Counted from the first letter of the stretch, positions 51,214-60,567 are shown. The stretch is 64,000 bases of DNA from Bog-756 sp963830165 (GCA_963830165.1 CAWHKZ010000005.1:62001-126000), one strand, 5' to 3'. Notes: a model not told the origin generated them from the sequence alone. Translations and numbers: made by a program.

Positions 51214-51909
51214 CTACTCGGAGGCCGGGGCCTCGGCGGCCGGTGCCTCATCAGCGGGTGCCTCGGACGTCCCGGCCGGGGCGGACTCCGCTTCGACCTC
51301 GGCGGGGGCCGCATCGGCCGCCGGCTCGGCGGCGGGGGCCGCATCGGCCGCCGGCTCGGCGGCCGGGGCCTCGTCGGCCGGGGCCTCGGACTGCCGCTGC
51401 TCGAGCAGGGCCGACAGGCCGTAGGCCAGGTTACGGGGCAGGGCCTGGACCAGTCCGGCCAGCTGCTGGAGCGGGGCCGACAGGGCGCCGGCGAACTGGG
51501 CCAGCAGGGTCTCCCGGGAGGGCAGCTCGGCCAGGACGTTGATGTCGGCGGCCGACATCAACGAGGCGCCGACCACACCGCCCTTGACGATCAGGTTGGG
51601 GTTGGCCTGGGCGAAGTCCCGCAGGGCCTTGGCCACGGCGCTCACGTCGCCCTGCACGAAGGCGATCGCCGTGGGACCGGTCAGCAGGTCGCTCACGCCG
51701 GCGTTCGGCGTGTCGGCCACGGCCAGCCGGACCAGGGTGTTCTTGTAGACCTTGTAGTCGCCGCCGACCGCCGTGAGCGCTCCGCGGAGCTCGGCCAGCT
51801 CGGCCACGGTCAGGCCCCGGTACTCGGTCAGCAGGGCACCGTCGGCCGCCTCCAGGCGCTCGCGCACCTCGTTGACGACGGCGACCTTCTCGGGCCTCGG
51901 ATTGTCCAT
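51214..51909 (-). CDS. rplJ: 50S ribosomal protein L10 with an Ala/Glu/Pro-rich tail
   Basis: Base of the L7/L12 stalk. ATG 51909 (MDNPRPEKVAVVNEV) has a GGTGGAGG site. The core to about residue 172 is normal (LTEYRGLTVAELAELRGALT, YKVYKNTLVRLA). A 55-60 residue tail follows, rich in Ala, Glu, Asp and Pro and including an exact ten-residue duplication. L10 is 231 residues here against about 165-175 in most bacteria. Confidence 0.98.
   Translation of the reverse strand: MDNPRPEKVAVVNEVRERLEAADGALLTEYRGLTVAELAELRGALTAVGGDYKVYKNTLVRLAVADTPNAGVSDLLTGPTAIAFVQGDVSAVAKALRDFAQANPNLIVKGGVVGASLMSAADINVLAELPSRETLLAQFAGALSAPLQQLAGLVQALPRNLAYGLSALLEQRQSEAPADEAPAAEPAADAAPAAEPAADAAPAEVEAESAPAGTSEAPADEAPAAEAPASE
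51301..51360. repeat. Two exact 30-bp tandem repeats inside rplJ
   Basis: Positions 51301-51330 and 51331-51360 are identical. They encode two copies of a decapeptide of the type AAEPAADAAP in the L10 tail. Such in-frame repeats can change copy number by slippage. Confidence 0.95.
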
Positions 51910-51984
51910 CGTGCCTCCACCGAGCGATGCGCTCAGGTTCGGGCCGCAGACACCATCGAGTGGCACGCACGAGCACGGGGTGCT

Positions 51985-52070
51985 CGGAACGGAACGCCTC
52001 ATCAGGCGGACCCGGGGGTCCCTTCGGTACCGGGTGAGCGGTACACCGGAGGTCTACGGCAGTTCTGTAG
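51985..52070 (-). promoter_or_regulatory. Ribosomal protein L10 leader (autoregulatory RNA)
   Basis: The 215-base rplA-rplJ gap carries, on the minus strand, TGCCGTAGACCTCCGGTG followed by the stem GTACCG-CTCACC-CGGTAC and CCTGATGAGGCG. These match the conserved CCGUAGAC...GGUG and CCUG..GAGGC elements of the L10 leader, the kink-turn that the L10-L12 complex binds to repress rplJL. A further hairpin GAGCAC-GGG-GTGCTC at 51971-51985 lies between it and rplJ. Confidence 0.75.
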
Positions 52071-52124
52071 ATCTGGAAAGGAGGATGCTAGCCCATCCCA
52101 GCCGGCCGGGGCCAGCGGGGCGGA

Positions 52125-52853
52125 TCAGGCGGAACCGGCGACGGCCAGCTCCTCCTCGGCCCGGCGGGCCAGCAGCGGGTCGATGTGGACCCCGGGGCCC
52201 ATGGTCGACGACAGGGTGACGGCCCGGACGTACTTGCCCTTGGCCGAGGCCGGCTTGGCCCGGTGGATCTCGTCCATCACGGCGTGGATGTTCTCCAGGA
52301 GCTGGGCCTTCTCGAAGGAGGCCTTGCCCACCCGGATGTGGACGTTGCCGACCTTGTCGGTCCGGTACTCGACCCGGCCGCCTTTGAACTCCAGGACGGC
52401 ACGCTCGACGTCGTCGGTCACGGTGCCGGTCTTGGGGTTGGGCATGAGACCACGCGGGCCGAGCACCCGGCCCAACGTGCCGACCTGGCCCATCAGGTCC
52501 GGGGTGGCGATGGCGATGTCGAAGTCGAGGAAGCCCTCACCCGACACCCGGGCCACCAGGTCGTCGGCGCCGACCACGTCGGCCCCGGCGGCGCGGGCCT
52601 CGGCGGCCTTCTCCCCGGCGGCGAACACGGCCACCCGGGCGGTCCGGCCCGTGCCGGCGGGCAGCGAGAGGGTGCCGCGGACGATCTGGTCGGCCTTGCG
52701 GGGGTCGACCCCGAGGCGGATGGCCAGCTCGATCGTCTCGTCGAACGACGCCTTGGCGGAGGACTTCACCAGCTCGACGGCCTCGGAGGCGCTGTAGAGC
52801 TGCTGGCGGTCGATGCCGGCGATGCTGGCGGTGTACTTCTTTCCCCTGGACAT
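52125..52853 (-). CDS. rplA: 50S ribosomal protein L1
   Basis: Mobile L1 stalk protein and repressor of its own operon in many bacteria. The 242 residues have the VGADDLVARVSGEGFLDFDI and LGPRGLMPNPKTGTV signatures. Confidence 0.99.
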   Translation of the reverse strand: MSRGKKYTASIAGIDRQQLYSASEAVELVKSSAKASFDETIELAIRLGVDPRKADQIVRGTLSLPAGTGRTARVAVFAAGEKAAEARAAGADVVGADDLVARVSGEGFLDFDIAIATPDLMGQVGTLGRVLGPRGLMPNPKTGTVTDDVERAVLEFKGGRVEYRTDKVGNVHIRVGKASFEKAQLLENIHAVMDEIHRAKPASAKGKYVRAVTLSSTMGPGVHIDPLLARRAEEELAVAGSA

Positions 52854-52890
52854 GGTGTCTCTTTCGTCTGTCGGTTCTGCGTCGTCCGGC

Positions 52891-53322
52891 TCAGCCGGCG
52901 ACGGCGATCCCCATCGAGCGGGCGGTGCCGGCGACCTGCTTCTTGGCCGACTCGATGTCGGTCGTGTTGAGGTCGGGCAGCTTGATGGTGGCGATCTCGG
53001 CGATCTGGGCCTCCGTCACGGTGGCGACGGTCTCCCGACCCGCCGTGGCCGCCCCCTTGTCGAGCCCGGCGGCCTGGCGCAGCAGGGCGGCGGCCGGCGG
53101 GGTCTTGAGCACGAACGAGAACGTGCGGTCCTCGTAGATCGAGATCTCGACCGGGATGATGGACCCGGCCTGCTTCTCGGTGGCCGCGTTGTACTGCTTG
53201 ACGAAGTCCATGGTCTGGACGCCGTGCGGGCCGAGGGCCGTACCGACGGGCGGCGCGGGCGTGGCGCCGCCGGCGGGCAGCTGGATCTTTACGACCGTGA
53301 GGATCTTCTTCTTGGGGGCCAT
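52891..53322 (-). CDS. rplK: 50S ribosomal protein L11
   Basis: Factor-binding centre, needed for the RelA response and thiopeptide binding. The 143 residues have VKIQLPAGGATPAPPVGTAL and the C-terminal SAKKQVAGTARSMGI. The conserved proline helix is intact. Confidence 0.99.
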   Translation of the reverse strand: MAPKKKILTVVKIQLPAGGATPAPPVGTALGPHGVQTMDFVKQYNAATEKQAGSIIPVEISIYEDRTFSFVLKTPPAAALLRQAAGLDKGAATAGRETVATVTEAQIAEIATIKLPDLNTTDIESAKKQVAGTARSMGIAVAG

Positions 53323-53358
53323 TGGGGGATGTCTCCTGGTGAGTGGCTCGCCGCAGCC

Positions 53359-54129
53359 CTAGAGCTTGGCGACCTGGCTGAATTCCAGCTCGACCGGGGT
53401 CTCCCGGCCGAAGATGTTGACGAGCACCTTGAGCTTGAGCTGATCCTCGTTGATCTCGGCGACCTGGCCGGAGAAGTCGGCGAAGGGGCCTTCCTTGACC
53501 CGCACCGTCTCGCCCACCTCGTGCTCCAGGCGGGGACGGCTGCGCTTGGTCGGAGCCTCCACGCCCTCCACCTTCACCTGGAGGATGCCCTCCACCTCAC
53601 GCCGCGAGAGCGGGGTGGGCTTCGTGCCGGGACCGACGAACCCGGTCACGCCAGGGGTGTTGCGGATGACTGCCCAGCTGTCGTCGTCGAGCTCGCACCG
53701 GCACAGCAGGTACCCGGGGAACACCTTCTTCTGGACGACGACCTTCTTGCCGTTCTTGAACTCGGTGACGTCCTCCATCGGGATGACGACCTCGTAGATG
53801 CGGTCCTCCATGCCCATGGAGGCCGTGCGGCTGTGCAGGTTGGACTTGACCTTGTTTTCGTAGCCGGCGTACGTGTGCACGACGTACCAGCGTCCGGGCT
53901 GGTCGTAGGGGCTGACGACGAAGGGCTCGTCGAACCCGTCGTCACCGTCGTCGTACTCGTCGCCGGTGTCGAGGGCCTCCTCGGCGCCGGCCTCGGCGAC
54001 GCCGGCGTCGACCGTGTCCTCCGTGAGCTCGGCGACGGCCGTGTCGTCGGCCGCGGCCGACCCCTCGGTGTCGTCGGATGCCGGGTCGTCGCCCAGCGGG
54101 GCAGTGGTTCCGTCGTGGGTCACAGTCAT
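53359..54129 (-). CDS. nusG: Transcription termination/antitermination protein NusG
   Basis: Couples RNA polymerase to Rho or the ribosome. After an ~80-residue acidic N-terminal extension rich in Asp, Glu and Ala come the NGN domain (GRWYVVHTYAGYENKVKSNL, FPGYLLCRCELDDDSW) and a KOW domain (FADFSGQVAEINEDQLKLKV). Acidic N-terminal extensions are known in actinobacterial NusG. It follows secE by five bases. Confidence 0.99.
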   Translation of the reverse strand: MTVTHDGTTAPLGDDPASDDTEGSAAADDTAVAELTEDTVDAGVAEAGAEEALDTGDEYDDGDDGFDEPFVVSPYDQPGRWYVVHTYAGYENKVKSNLHSRTASMGMEDRIYEVVIPMEDVTEFKNGKKVVVQKKVFPGYLLCRCELDDDSWAVIRNTPGVTGFVGPGTKPTPLSRREVEGILQVKVEGVEAPTKRSRPRLEHEVGETVRVKEGPFADFSGQVAEINEDQLKLKVLVNIFGRETPVELEFSQVAKL

Positions 54130-54134
54130 ACCGA

Positions 54135-54425
54135 TCAGGGCTTGAACAGCCAGAAGACGCCCTTTGCGAAGGCGTAGTTGAGGACGAAGATGAGGACCAT
54201 CAGTGAGAGCAGGGTGACCAGGGTCACGGTCGTGTAGTTGATGACCTCCGCCCGGTTGGGCCAGGCCACCTGCCGCAGCTCCGAGCGTACCTCCCGGAGG
54301 AACTGGCCGATCCGGAAAGGCTCCCGCTTGACCGGCTTGCGAGCTGGTGCGGTGCGGGCGGGCGCGGTCTCCCCATCGGGGTCCTGGCCCTGCCGCTGCA
54401 TCATTCGCTTCTGTTCTCGGTTCAC
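54135..54425 (-). CDS. secE: Preprotein translocase subunit SecE
   Basis: Clamps SecY in the membrane. GTG 54425 with AAGGAA upstream gives 96 residues. A basic, Pro/Ala-rich N-terminus is followed by FLREVRSELRQVAWPNRAEV, the conserved amphipathic helix, and a single membrane helix (TLVTLLSLMVLIFVLNYAFA). The longer frame would run into tRNA-Trp. Confidence 0.97.
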   Translation of the reverse strand: MNREQKRMMQRQGQDPDGETAPARTAPARKPVKREPFRIGQFLREVRSELRQVAWPNRAEVINYTTVTLVTLLSLMVLIFVLNYAFAKGVFWLFKP

Positions 54426-54461
54426 GTTCCGTTTCCTTCGACCACTGTCACAGGTGCAGAG

Positions 54462-54534
54462 CAGGGCAGGAGGGACTTGAACCCCCAACCTTCGGTTTTG
54501 GAGACCGGTGCTCTACCAGTTGAGCTACTGCCCT
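54462..54534 (-). tRNA. trpT: tRNA-Trp (CCA)
   Basis: A 73-base cloverleaf with acceptor AGGGCAG/CTGCCCT, D-arm TAGCTCAACTGGTAGAGC, anticodon loop CTCCAAA (anticodon CCA), TTCAAGT T-loop and discriminator G. No CCA is encoded. It directly precedes secE, the usual order. Confidence 0.97.
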
Positions 54535-54686
54535 CTGTCCACCGCCGTGACGCGAACGGGCTACCGAACGCAAGGGCGGTGCTAAAGGCTACCACCAGGG
54601 ACGGATGCCGTCCCCTTCGGCGCTCCGGGGCCCCGGGTCGGGGTGCCGCGGTGGCCGCAGGAGGCGCCTGGCCGTACCCCTCGTGC

Positions 54687-54851
54687 CTAGCGGGTCTCCT
54701 TGTGGAGGGTGTGCCGACGGTCCCACGAGCAGAACTTCTTCATCTCGATGCGCTCGCGATCGTTCATCTTGTTCTTGGTGGTGATGTAGTTGCGCCGCTT
54801 GCACGACTCGCAGGCCAGCGTGACCTGGATGCGCTTCTCGTTCTTTGCCAC
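54687..54851 (-). CDS. rpmG: 50S ribosomal protein L33, three-cysteine variant
   Basis: The 54 residues run from AKNEKRIQVTLACESCKRRN to HTLHKETR. The N-terminal zinc pair CESC is present. The second pair, usually CPWC in actinobacteria, reads CSWD, so the fourth Cys is replaced by Asp (GAC codon). The start is GTG 54851 with GGGAG upstream. It lies between tRNA-Met and tRNA-Trp. Confidence 0.97.
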   Translation of the reverse strand: MAKNEKRIQVTLACESCKRRNYITTKNKMNDRERIEMKKFCSWDRRHTLHKETR

Positions 54852-54992
54852 GGTGACTCCCTTGTGCCCGTGCCGGAGCGGCCACGGGTCCGATGTTCCT
54901 GGTGCCCGGGGTGCGCCCTGCACCACGGGGTACTGCATGACCGCGCCGGTCGGCCCGGTCGCAACTGGCGACCGGCCGGCATGGCCGTGGAC

Positions 54993-55069
54993 TGGTAGCG
55001 GCGGCCGGACTCGAACCGGCGACCCCACGATTATGAGCCGTGTGCTCTAACCAACTGAGCTACGCCGCC
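54993..55069 (-). tRNA. metT: tRNA-Met (CAT), elongator type
   Basis: A 77-base cloverleaf including an encoded CCA. Acceptor GGCGGCG/CGCCGCT, anticodon stem CACGG/TCGTG with loop CTCATAA, T-loop TTCGAGT, and A73. A paired 1-72 position (G-T) and the lack of a three-G-C anticodon stem argue against the initiator tRNA. Confidence 0.95.
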
Positions 55070-55075
55070 ACGGGG

Positions 55076-55147
55076 AGCCCCCGGTGGGGATTGAACCCAC
55101 GACCCCCGCCTTACCATGGCGGTGCTCTACCACTGAGCTACAGGGGC
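55076..55147 (-). tRNA. thrT: tRNA-Thr (GGT)
   Basis: A 72-base cloverleaf, acceptor GCCCCTG/CGGGGGC, anticodon stem CCGCC/GGCGG with loop ATGGTAA (anticodon GGT), T-loop TTCAATC, and T73. No CCA is encoded. It lies six bases before tRNA-Met, so both are probably in one transcript with rpmG. Confidence 0.96.
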
Positions 55148-55178
55148 AATGCAGCTCGACAGAGCAGCAGAGGAAGAG

Positions 55179-55207
55179 AGCATAGCCGGACGACCGGCAG
55201 CTGAACA
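55179..55207 (-). promoter_or_regulatory. Putative promoter of tRNA-Thr/tRNA-Met/rpmG
   Basis: TGTTCA and TATGCT with 17 bases between them on the minus strand, about 32 bases before the tRNA-Thr 5' end. The -10 box is good, the -35 poor. It lies in the short region shared with the divergent acetyltransferase gene. Confidence 0.45.
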
Positions 55208-55233
55208 GTGTGCCCCCGTCTACGATCGCCGGG

Positions 55234-55752
55234 ATGCACGTCCGCCTGGCCGAGCCCGCTGACGCCGAGCCCATCCGCCGGATCTACAACGCGGAGGTGC
55301 TCGGATCGACCGCCACCTTCGACCTCCGGCCCCGCTCCACGGTCGAGCAGGCGGCCTGGATGGCCGACCACGAGGGCACCTATCCGGCGGTGGTGGCCGT
55401 CGACGACGCCGGCACCGTGCTGGGTTTCGGGTCGCTCTCCAGCTACCGGGACCGGCCCTCGTATTCGACCACGGTGGAGAACTCGGTCTACGTGGCCTCC
55501 GAGCACCGTGGGGAAGGGGTGGGCCGGGCCCTGCTGGAGGAGCTGGTCCGGTTGGGGACCCTCCACGGCTTCCACTCCATGATCGCCCGGGTGGGCGGCG
55601 ACAACGGGGCCTCGATCGCCCTCCACCGGGCCTGCCGGTTCGAGCTGGTGGGCGTCGAGCGCGAGATCGGCCGGAAATTCAACCGGTGGCTCGACGTCGC
55701 CGTCCTCCAGCGCATGCTGGGCGGTGCCGGCATCGACCTCGACCCGGCCTGA
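55234..55752 (+). CDS. GNAT family N-acetyltransferase, phosphinothricin/methionine-derivative type
   Basis: Probable amino-acid-analogue N-acetyltransferase of the Pat/MnaT group. The 172 residues begin MHVRLAEPADAEPIRRIYNA, followed by STATFDLRPRS and the acetyl-CoA loop EHRGEGVGRALLEELV. ASIALHRACRFELVGVEREI follows. ATG 55234 is chosen; a start at 55210 would be 24 bases longer. Substrate (methionine sulfone/sulfoximine-like versus phosphinothricin) cannot be told from sequence. Confidence 0.88.
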   Translation: MHVRLAEPADAEPIRRIYNAEVLGSTATFDLRPRSTVEQAAWMADHEGTYPAVVAVDDAGTVLGFGSLSSYRDRPSYSTTVENSVYVASEHRGEGVGRALLEELVRLGTLHGFHSMIARVGGDNGASIALHRACRFELVGVEREIGRKFNRWLDVAVLQRMLGGAGIDLDPA

Positions 55753-55788
55753 CGGCCCGGGGGCGGCCCCGGATCTCGGGTGGCGGCC

Positions 55789-57457
55789 TCAGGTGGCGGC
55801 GACGGCCGGTGTCGGGTGCTCGGCCTCGACGGGCGGGCGGCGCCGGTCCCACGAGGCGAGCGGCACGGTCATGACGAACAGGATCCACAGCATGGTCAGC
55901 ACGATCAGCAGCGGGTCGCCGTGCAGCAGGTTCGTCACCAGCTGGGTGCCGCCCGGGAGCTCGACGAAGGCCGTGACCATCGACAGCCCGATCACGAAGG
56001 ACCGGAGCTGGCCGAGCGCGACCGGGGCGAGCAGGACGAGCCCCCACGAGAGGTACCAGGGCTGGACCACCGGGCCGAGCAGGACGAAGATCAGCAGGGT
56101 CAGCCCGAGGGCTTTGAGGGTGCCGATCCGGTCGCTGTTGAGCAGCAGCCACAGGCCGGCCACGGCCGACGTGAGCAGGCCGAGGAAGCGGGTGACGGAC
56201 AGCACGCCACTGACCCCGACCCCGAGGTGGGCGAGGTGGGCGACCCCCGTGACGGCGAAGGCGATCGCCGTGGTCGGCGAGGCCCACGACCGGACCACCC
56301 CCGGCGTGCCGAGGATCGTGACCCAGCCCCAGCCGAGGCCGGTGACATAGGAGAAGAACCCGAGGATCCCGACCCCGATGAGGCCGGCCGTCACCACGGG
56401 CCGTATTCGTTGCTTGATGGGTACCCCCGCGCCCAGCCAGCTCCAGCCGATGTAGAGGACGCCGAGGGCGGCCGGGGCCTTGACCGCGGTGGCCAGCGAG
56501 CACAGCACGATGCCCCAGATCGGGTGTCTCTCCTTGGCCAGGGTCAGCCCGGCGACCAGGAGGCCCAGCATCAGCGCGTCGTTGTGGGCCCCGCCGATGA
56601 GGTGGAAGATCGTCACCGGGTTGAGCACCATCAGCGTGAACAGCTCGGCGCCGTCCCGGTGGTACAGCTTGGCCAGGCGGGGCACGAAGGCCGCGATCAG
56701 CAGCACGCCGACCAGGGCCAGCAGGCGCAGCAGGACGAGGGTGGCCAGCTCGTTGTGGAAGGTGACGCGGGCGAACATGCCGTCGATGGCCAGGAAGAGC
56801 GGGCCGTAGGGGGCGGGGGCGTTCCACCACAGCGGGTCGACCGGGGCGGTGTAGGAGTTGTTGCCGAGCTCGTTGGGTCCGTACAGGTACGGGTTCATGT
56901 GGTGGCTGACCATCTCGCCCTGGGCCGCATAGGAGTAGAGGTCACGGCTGAACAGCGGGGCGATGACCAGGACGGGTAGGGCCCAGAGGGCGAAGACGCC
57001 CATCATCGTCTTGAACGGGACCCCGCGGCGCTGTCCGGTAGAGCCGGAGCATGCCCCACCAGACCCGCATGAAGAGGAGCAGCCCGCCGTAGACGGCGGC
57101 CAACGAGAAGTAGACGCCCCACCGGCTGGGCGCGGCCGTCGGGGGCTCGCCGAAGAACCAGACGCCGGGCATCTCGAGCTTGAACGGCGAGCTCGGCATC
57201 GACGCGCCCACGGCCACGGCCAGGACAGCCACGAACCCGAGCAGGGCCGGGCGGAGCACCAGGCCGCGGGTGTCGGTGACCTCCTCCGCATCCTCCGGCG
57301 CATCGACGGCGTCGCCGGGGCCCACCATGCGCTCGCGCCAGGCCCGGGCGCGCGAGAACACCCAGCCGATGGCGTTGGCTGCACGGTCGCCGGCCGTCGG
57401 CCGGTCGTCCGTGGACGGGTTGTCGGGCACTGCCGCCGCCGTGCGCTCCGATTCCAT
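55789..57457 (-). CDS. Polyprenol-phosphomannose-dependent alpha-1,6-mannosyltransferase, MptB-like (one frameshift)
   Basis: Multi-spanning membrane glycosyltransferase (GT-C fold). The N-terminal 130 codons and the rest are in different frames; one extra base at about 57035-57045 explains it, and the corrected protein has about 555 residues. RDLYSYAAQGEMVSHHMNPY, WWNAPAPYGPLFLAIDG and NPVTIFHLIGGAHNDALMLG are the conserved loop motifs of MptA/MptB. About twelve hydrophobic segments follow. The start is uncertain: ATG 57457 is used, but the open frame reaches 57586. In mycobacteria the homologue helps build lipomannan. Confidence 0.85.
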
Positions 57458-57648
57458 GGGGTCGAGGGTCTCCTGGGTCGAGTTGTCGATCGTCTGGACC
57501 GGATCATCCGACCCGGTACCGCTGCGCGGAAGCTGTCCACGTCCCCCGACAGGCTGACCGGTCACCCCGTCGGCCACTGAACGCAATCATTCCGTAACGT
57601 CATTGTAACCAATGCCGGCCGGCCGTTCCTGGTGGTACCCGCCGCCTC

Positions 57649-58656
57649 TCACCCACTGTCGACGACCAGGACGGCGGCCCCGTCGACCCGGTCGTGGGCC
57701 AGGTCGGCGAGGGCACGGTCGGCCCGGTCGAAGGGGTAGGGCACGGCGGACACGCGGATGCCGATGGAATCCGCCAGGGCCAGGAACTCGCGGCCGTCCC
57801 GGCGGGTGTTGGCCGTCACGCTGCGGAGCGTGCGCTCCTGGAAGAGGTGGCGCTGGTAGTCGAGGGCCGGGATGTCGGACAGGTGGATGCCGGCCACGGC
57901 CAGGGTCCCGCCCCGGTCGAGGGCCTCGAGCGCCGGCGGCACCAGGGTGCCCACCGGGGCGAAGAGGATGGCGGCGTCGAGCGGTTCGGGCGGTGGGTCG
58001 TCGTCGCCCTGGGCGCTGGCCGCCCCCAGCTCGAGGGCCAGGCGCCGGGCGTCGGCCGACCGGGTCATGACGTGGACGGTGGCCTCCTGGGCCAGTGCCA
58101 CCTGGGCCGTCAGGTGGGCCGACCCGCCGTAGCCGTAGATCCCGAGCCGCCCACCGGCGGGGAGGTCGGCCCGCAGCAGGGCCCGGTAGCCGATGATGCC
58201 CGCGGACAGCAGGGGGGCGGCCTCGACGTCGCCGAGCCCGGCGGGGAGCGGGTAGGCGTAGTGCTCGTCGACCACGGCGAACTCCGCGTAGCCGCCGTCG
58301 ACGTCCCATCCGGTGAAGGTCGGTGCGATACAGAGGTTCTCGGCGCCGGCGCGGCAGAACCGGCACGTCCCGCACGTGTGGGCCAGCCACGGGATGCCGA
58401 TCCGGTCGCCCTCCGCCAGCTCCGTGCACCCGGGGCCCACCCGGTCGACCCGACCGACCACCTCGTGGCCCGGCACCACGCCGGGCCGCCGCGGCGTCAG
58501 ATCACCCTCGGCCAGGTGGAGGTCGGTCCGGCACACGCCGCACGTCGACACCTTCACCCGCACCTGACCCGCTCCGGGCTCGGGCACCGCGCGCTCGACC
58601 GTCTCGAGTGGACCGCCGTCCACCGGTCCGGGAGTTCCCACCGCCCAGGCCCGCAC
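57649..58656 (-). CDS. Zinc-dependent alcohol dehydrogenase (MDR family)
   Basis: Probable NAD(P)-linked alcohol/aldehyde oxidoreductase. The 335 residues contain the catalytic zinc ligands in CGVCRTDLH and PGHEVVG, and the structural zinc cysteines in CGTCRFCRAGAENLC. The nucleotide-binding loop is atypical (GYGGSAH). The C-terminus ends RVDGAAVLVVDSG. GTG start. Substrate unknown; closest to the monomeric 'AdhP-like' group with the GTCRFC lobe. Confidence 0.9.
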   Translation of the reverse strand: MRAWAVGTPGPVDGGPLETVERAVPEPGAGQVRVKVSTCGVCRTDLHLAEGDLTPRRPGVVPGHEVVGRVDRVGPGCTELAEGDRIGIPWLAHTCGTCRFCRAGAENLCIAPTFTGWDVDGGYAEFAVVDEHYAYPLPAGLGDVEAAPLLSAGIIGYRALLRADLPAGGRLGIYGYGGSAHLTAQVALAQEATVHVMTRSADARRLALELGAASAQGDDDPPPEPLDAAILFAPVGTLVPPALEALDRGGTLAVAGIHLSDIPALDYQRHLFQERTLRSVTANTRRDGREFLALADSIGIRVSAVPYPFDRADRALADLAHDRVDGAAVLVVDSG

Positions 58657-58710
58657 CGCCCCTACCCGCCTTCCGTCCGGACCGCCGCCGACGCCCGGTC
58701 CGGCCTCCGC

Positions 58711-58743
58711 CCCGACAGCCCCGACAGCCCCGACAGCCCCGAC
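58711..58743. repeat. 9-bp tandem repeat upstream of the alcohol dehydrogenase
   Basis: Three exact copies of CCCGACAGC followed by a degenerate fourth copy (CCCGACGAC). The array lies about 55-87 bases before the dehydrogenase start, in a 213-base gap with no gene. Confidence 0.9.
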
Positions 58744-58869
58744 GACCGCATGGCACCTCCTCTACCGCTGCACCGCTCCCGACCGCACCGGGATTCCGCC
58801 TGTTCCCGACCCTAGGTCGAACCTCCCGTGGATCGGGTAATGGTCGGACCGACCGGGACCGTGCGGCCG

Positions 58870-59727
<858 letters not shown>

Positions 59728-59853
59728 GCCGTCATGCTACGGCTGCACGGGATCCCGGAACCGGAACCGGAACCGGGGCCGGAGGCCCGTCGGGGTCCCG
59801 TGGTCCGGGAACCTCACGTCGGGCGCCGGGCCCACCGCGACCCCGGTACGGCG

Positions 59854-59898
59854 GGAGGCCCAGGTCGGGGCGCTGCAAGCGCTCAGACCTGGGCCTCC
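59854..59898 (-). terminator. 13-bp-stem hairpin downstream of tRNA-Tyr
   Basis: Perfect arms GGAGGCCCAGGTC and GACCTGGGCCTCC enclose a 19-base loop with a small internal stem. On the minus strand it begins eight bases after the tRNA-Tyr 3' end, so it is a likely terminator for that tRNA. Confidence 0.7.
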
Positions 59899-59905
59899 GT
59901 CTGCG

Positions 59906-59987
59906 TGGGCCGGGAAGGATTCGAACCTTCGAAGGCAGAACCGGCAGATTTACAGTCTGCTCCCTTTGGCCGCTCGGGCACCGACCC
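59906..59987 (-). tRNA. tyrT: tRNA-Tyr (GTA)
   Basis: An 82-base class II tRNA: acceptor GGGTCGG/CCGGCCC, anticodon stem CAGA/TCTG around CTGTAAA (anticodon GTA), a long variable arm, T-loop TTCGAAT and A73. No CCA is encoded. Confidence 0.95.
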
Positions 59988-60032
59988 GCAGGCGGGCAAG
60001 GTTAGCGCCTGGCACGGAGGTACTGTTTCGAC

Positions 60033-60521
60033 ATGCCTACCTTCGACGTCGTCTCCGAAGTCGACATGCAGGAAGTCCGCAACGCCGTGGACCAGGCCAA
60101 CCGCGAGGCCACCACCCGCTTCGACTTCAAGGGCACCGACTCGACCATCGAGCTCAACGACAAGGAGCTGATCCTGGCCTCCTCGACCGAGGATCGCCTC
60201 CGGGCGCTGTATCAGGTGCTCCAGGAGAAGATGGTCAAGCGCGAGGTCTCGCTCAAGTCGTTCGACGTGGGCAAGGTCGAGGAGGCGTCCAAGGGCACGG
60301 CCCGACAGCGGCTGGGCATCCAGGCCGGCATCTCCTCCGACCACGCCAAGAAGATCAACCGGTTCGTCAAGGACCTCAACCTGAAGGGCGTGTCGTCCCA
60401 GACGCAGGGCGACCAGCTCCGCGTCACCGGCAAGAAGCGCGACGACCTCCAGGCCGTGATCACCGCTCTCAAGGCCGAGGACTTCGGGATCCCGCTGCAG
60501 TTCAACAACTTCCGGGACTGA
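60033..60521 (+). CDS. yajQ: YajQ family nucleotide-binding protein (UPF0234)
   Basis: Small cytoplasmic protein; homologues in other bacteria bind cyclic di-GMP. The 162 residues begin MPTFDVVSEVDMQEVRNAVD and have the family signatures FDFKGTDSTIELND and GIPLQFNNFRD. A GGAGG site is upstream. Role here is unknown. Confidence 0.95.
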   Translation: MPTFDVVSEVDMQEVRNAVDQANREATTRFDFKGTDSTIELNDKELILASSTEDRLRALYQVLQEKMVKREVSLKSFDVGKVEEASKGTARQRLGIQAGISSDHAKKINRFVKDLNLKGVSSQTQGDQLRVTGKKRDDLQAVITALKAEDFGIPLQFNNFRD

Positions 60522-60567
60522 CGGCCCGGCCGGCACTCCGACCCGCATCGGACCGCCACACCCCCGC

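Noticed and set aside
54993..55069. Initiator tRNA
   Set aside because: Position 1-72 is paired and the anticodon stem lacks three consecutive G-C pairs, so it is an elongator.
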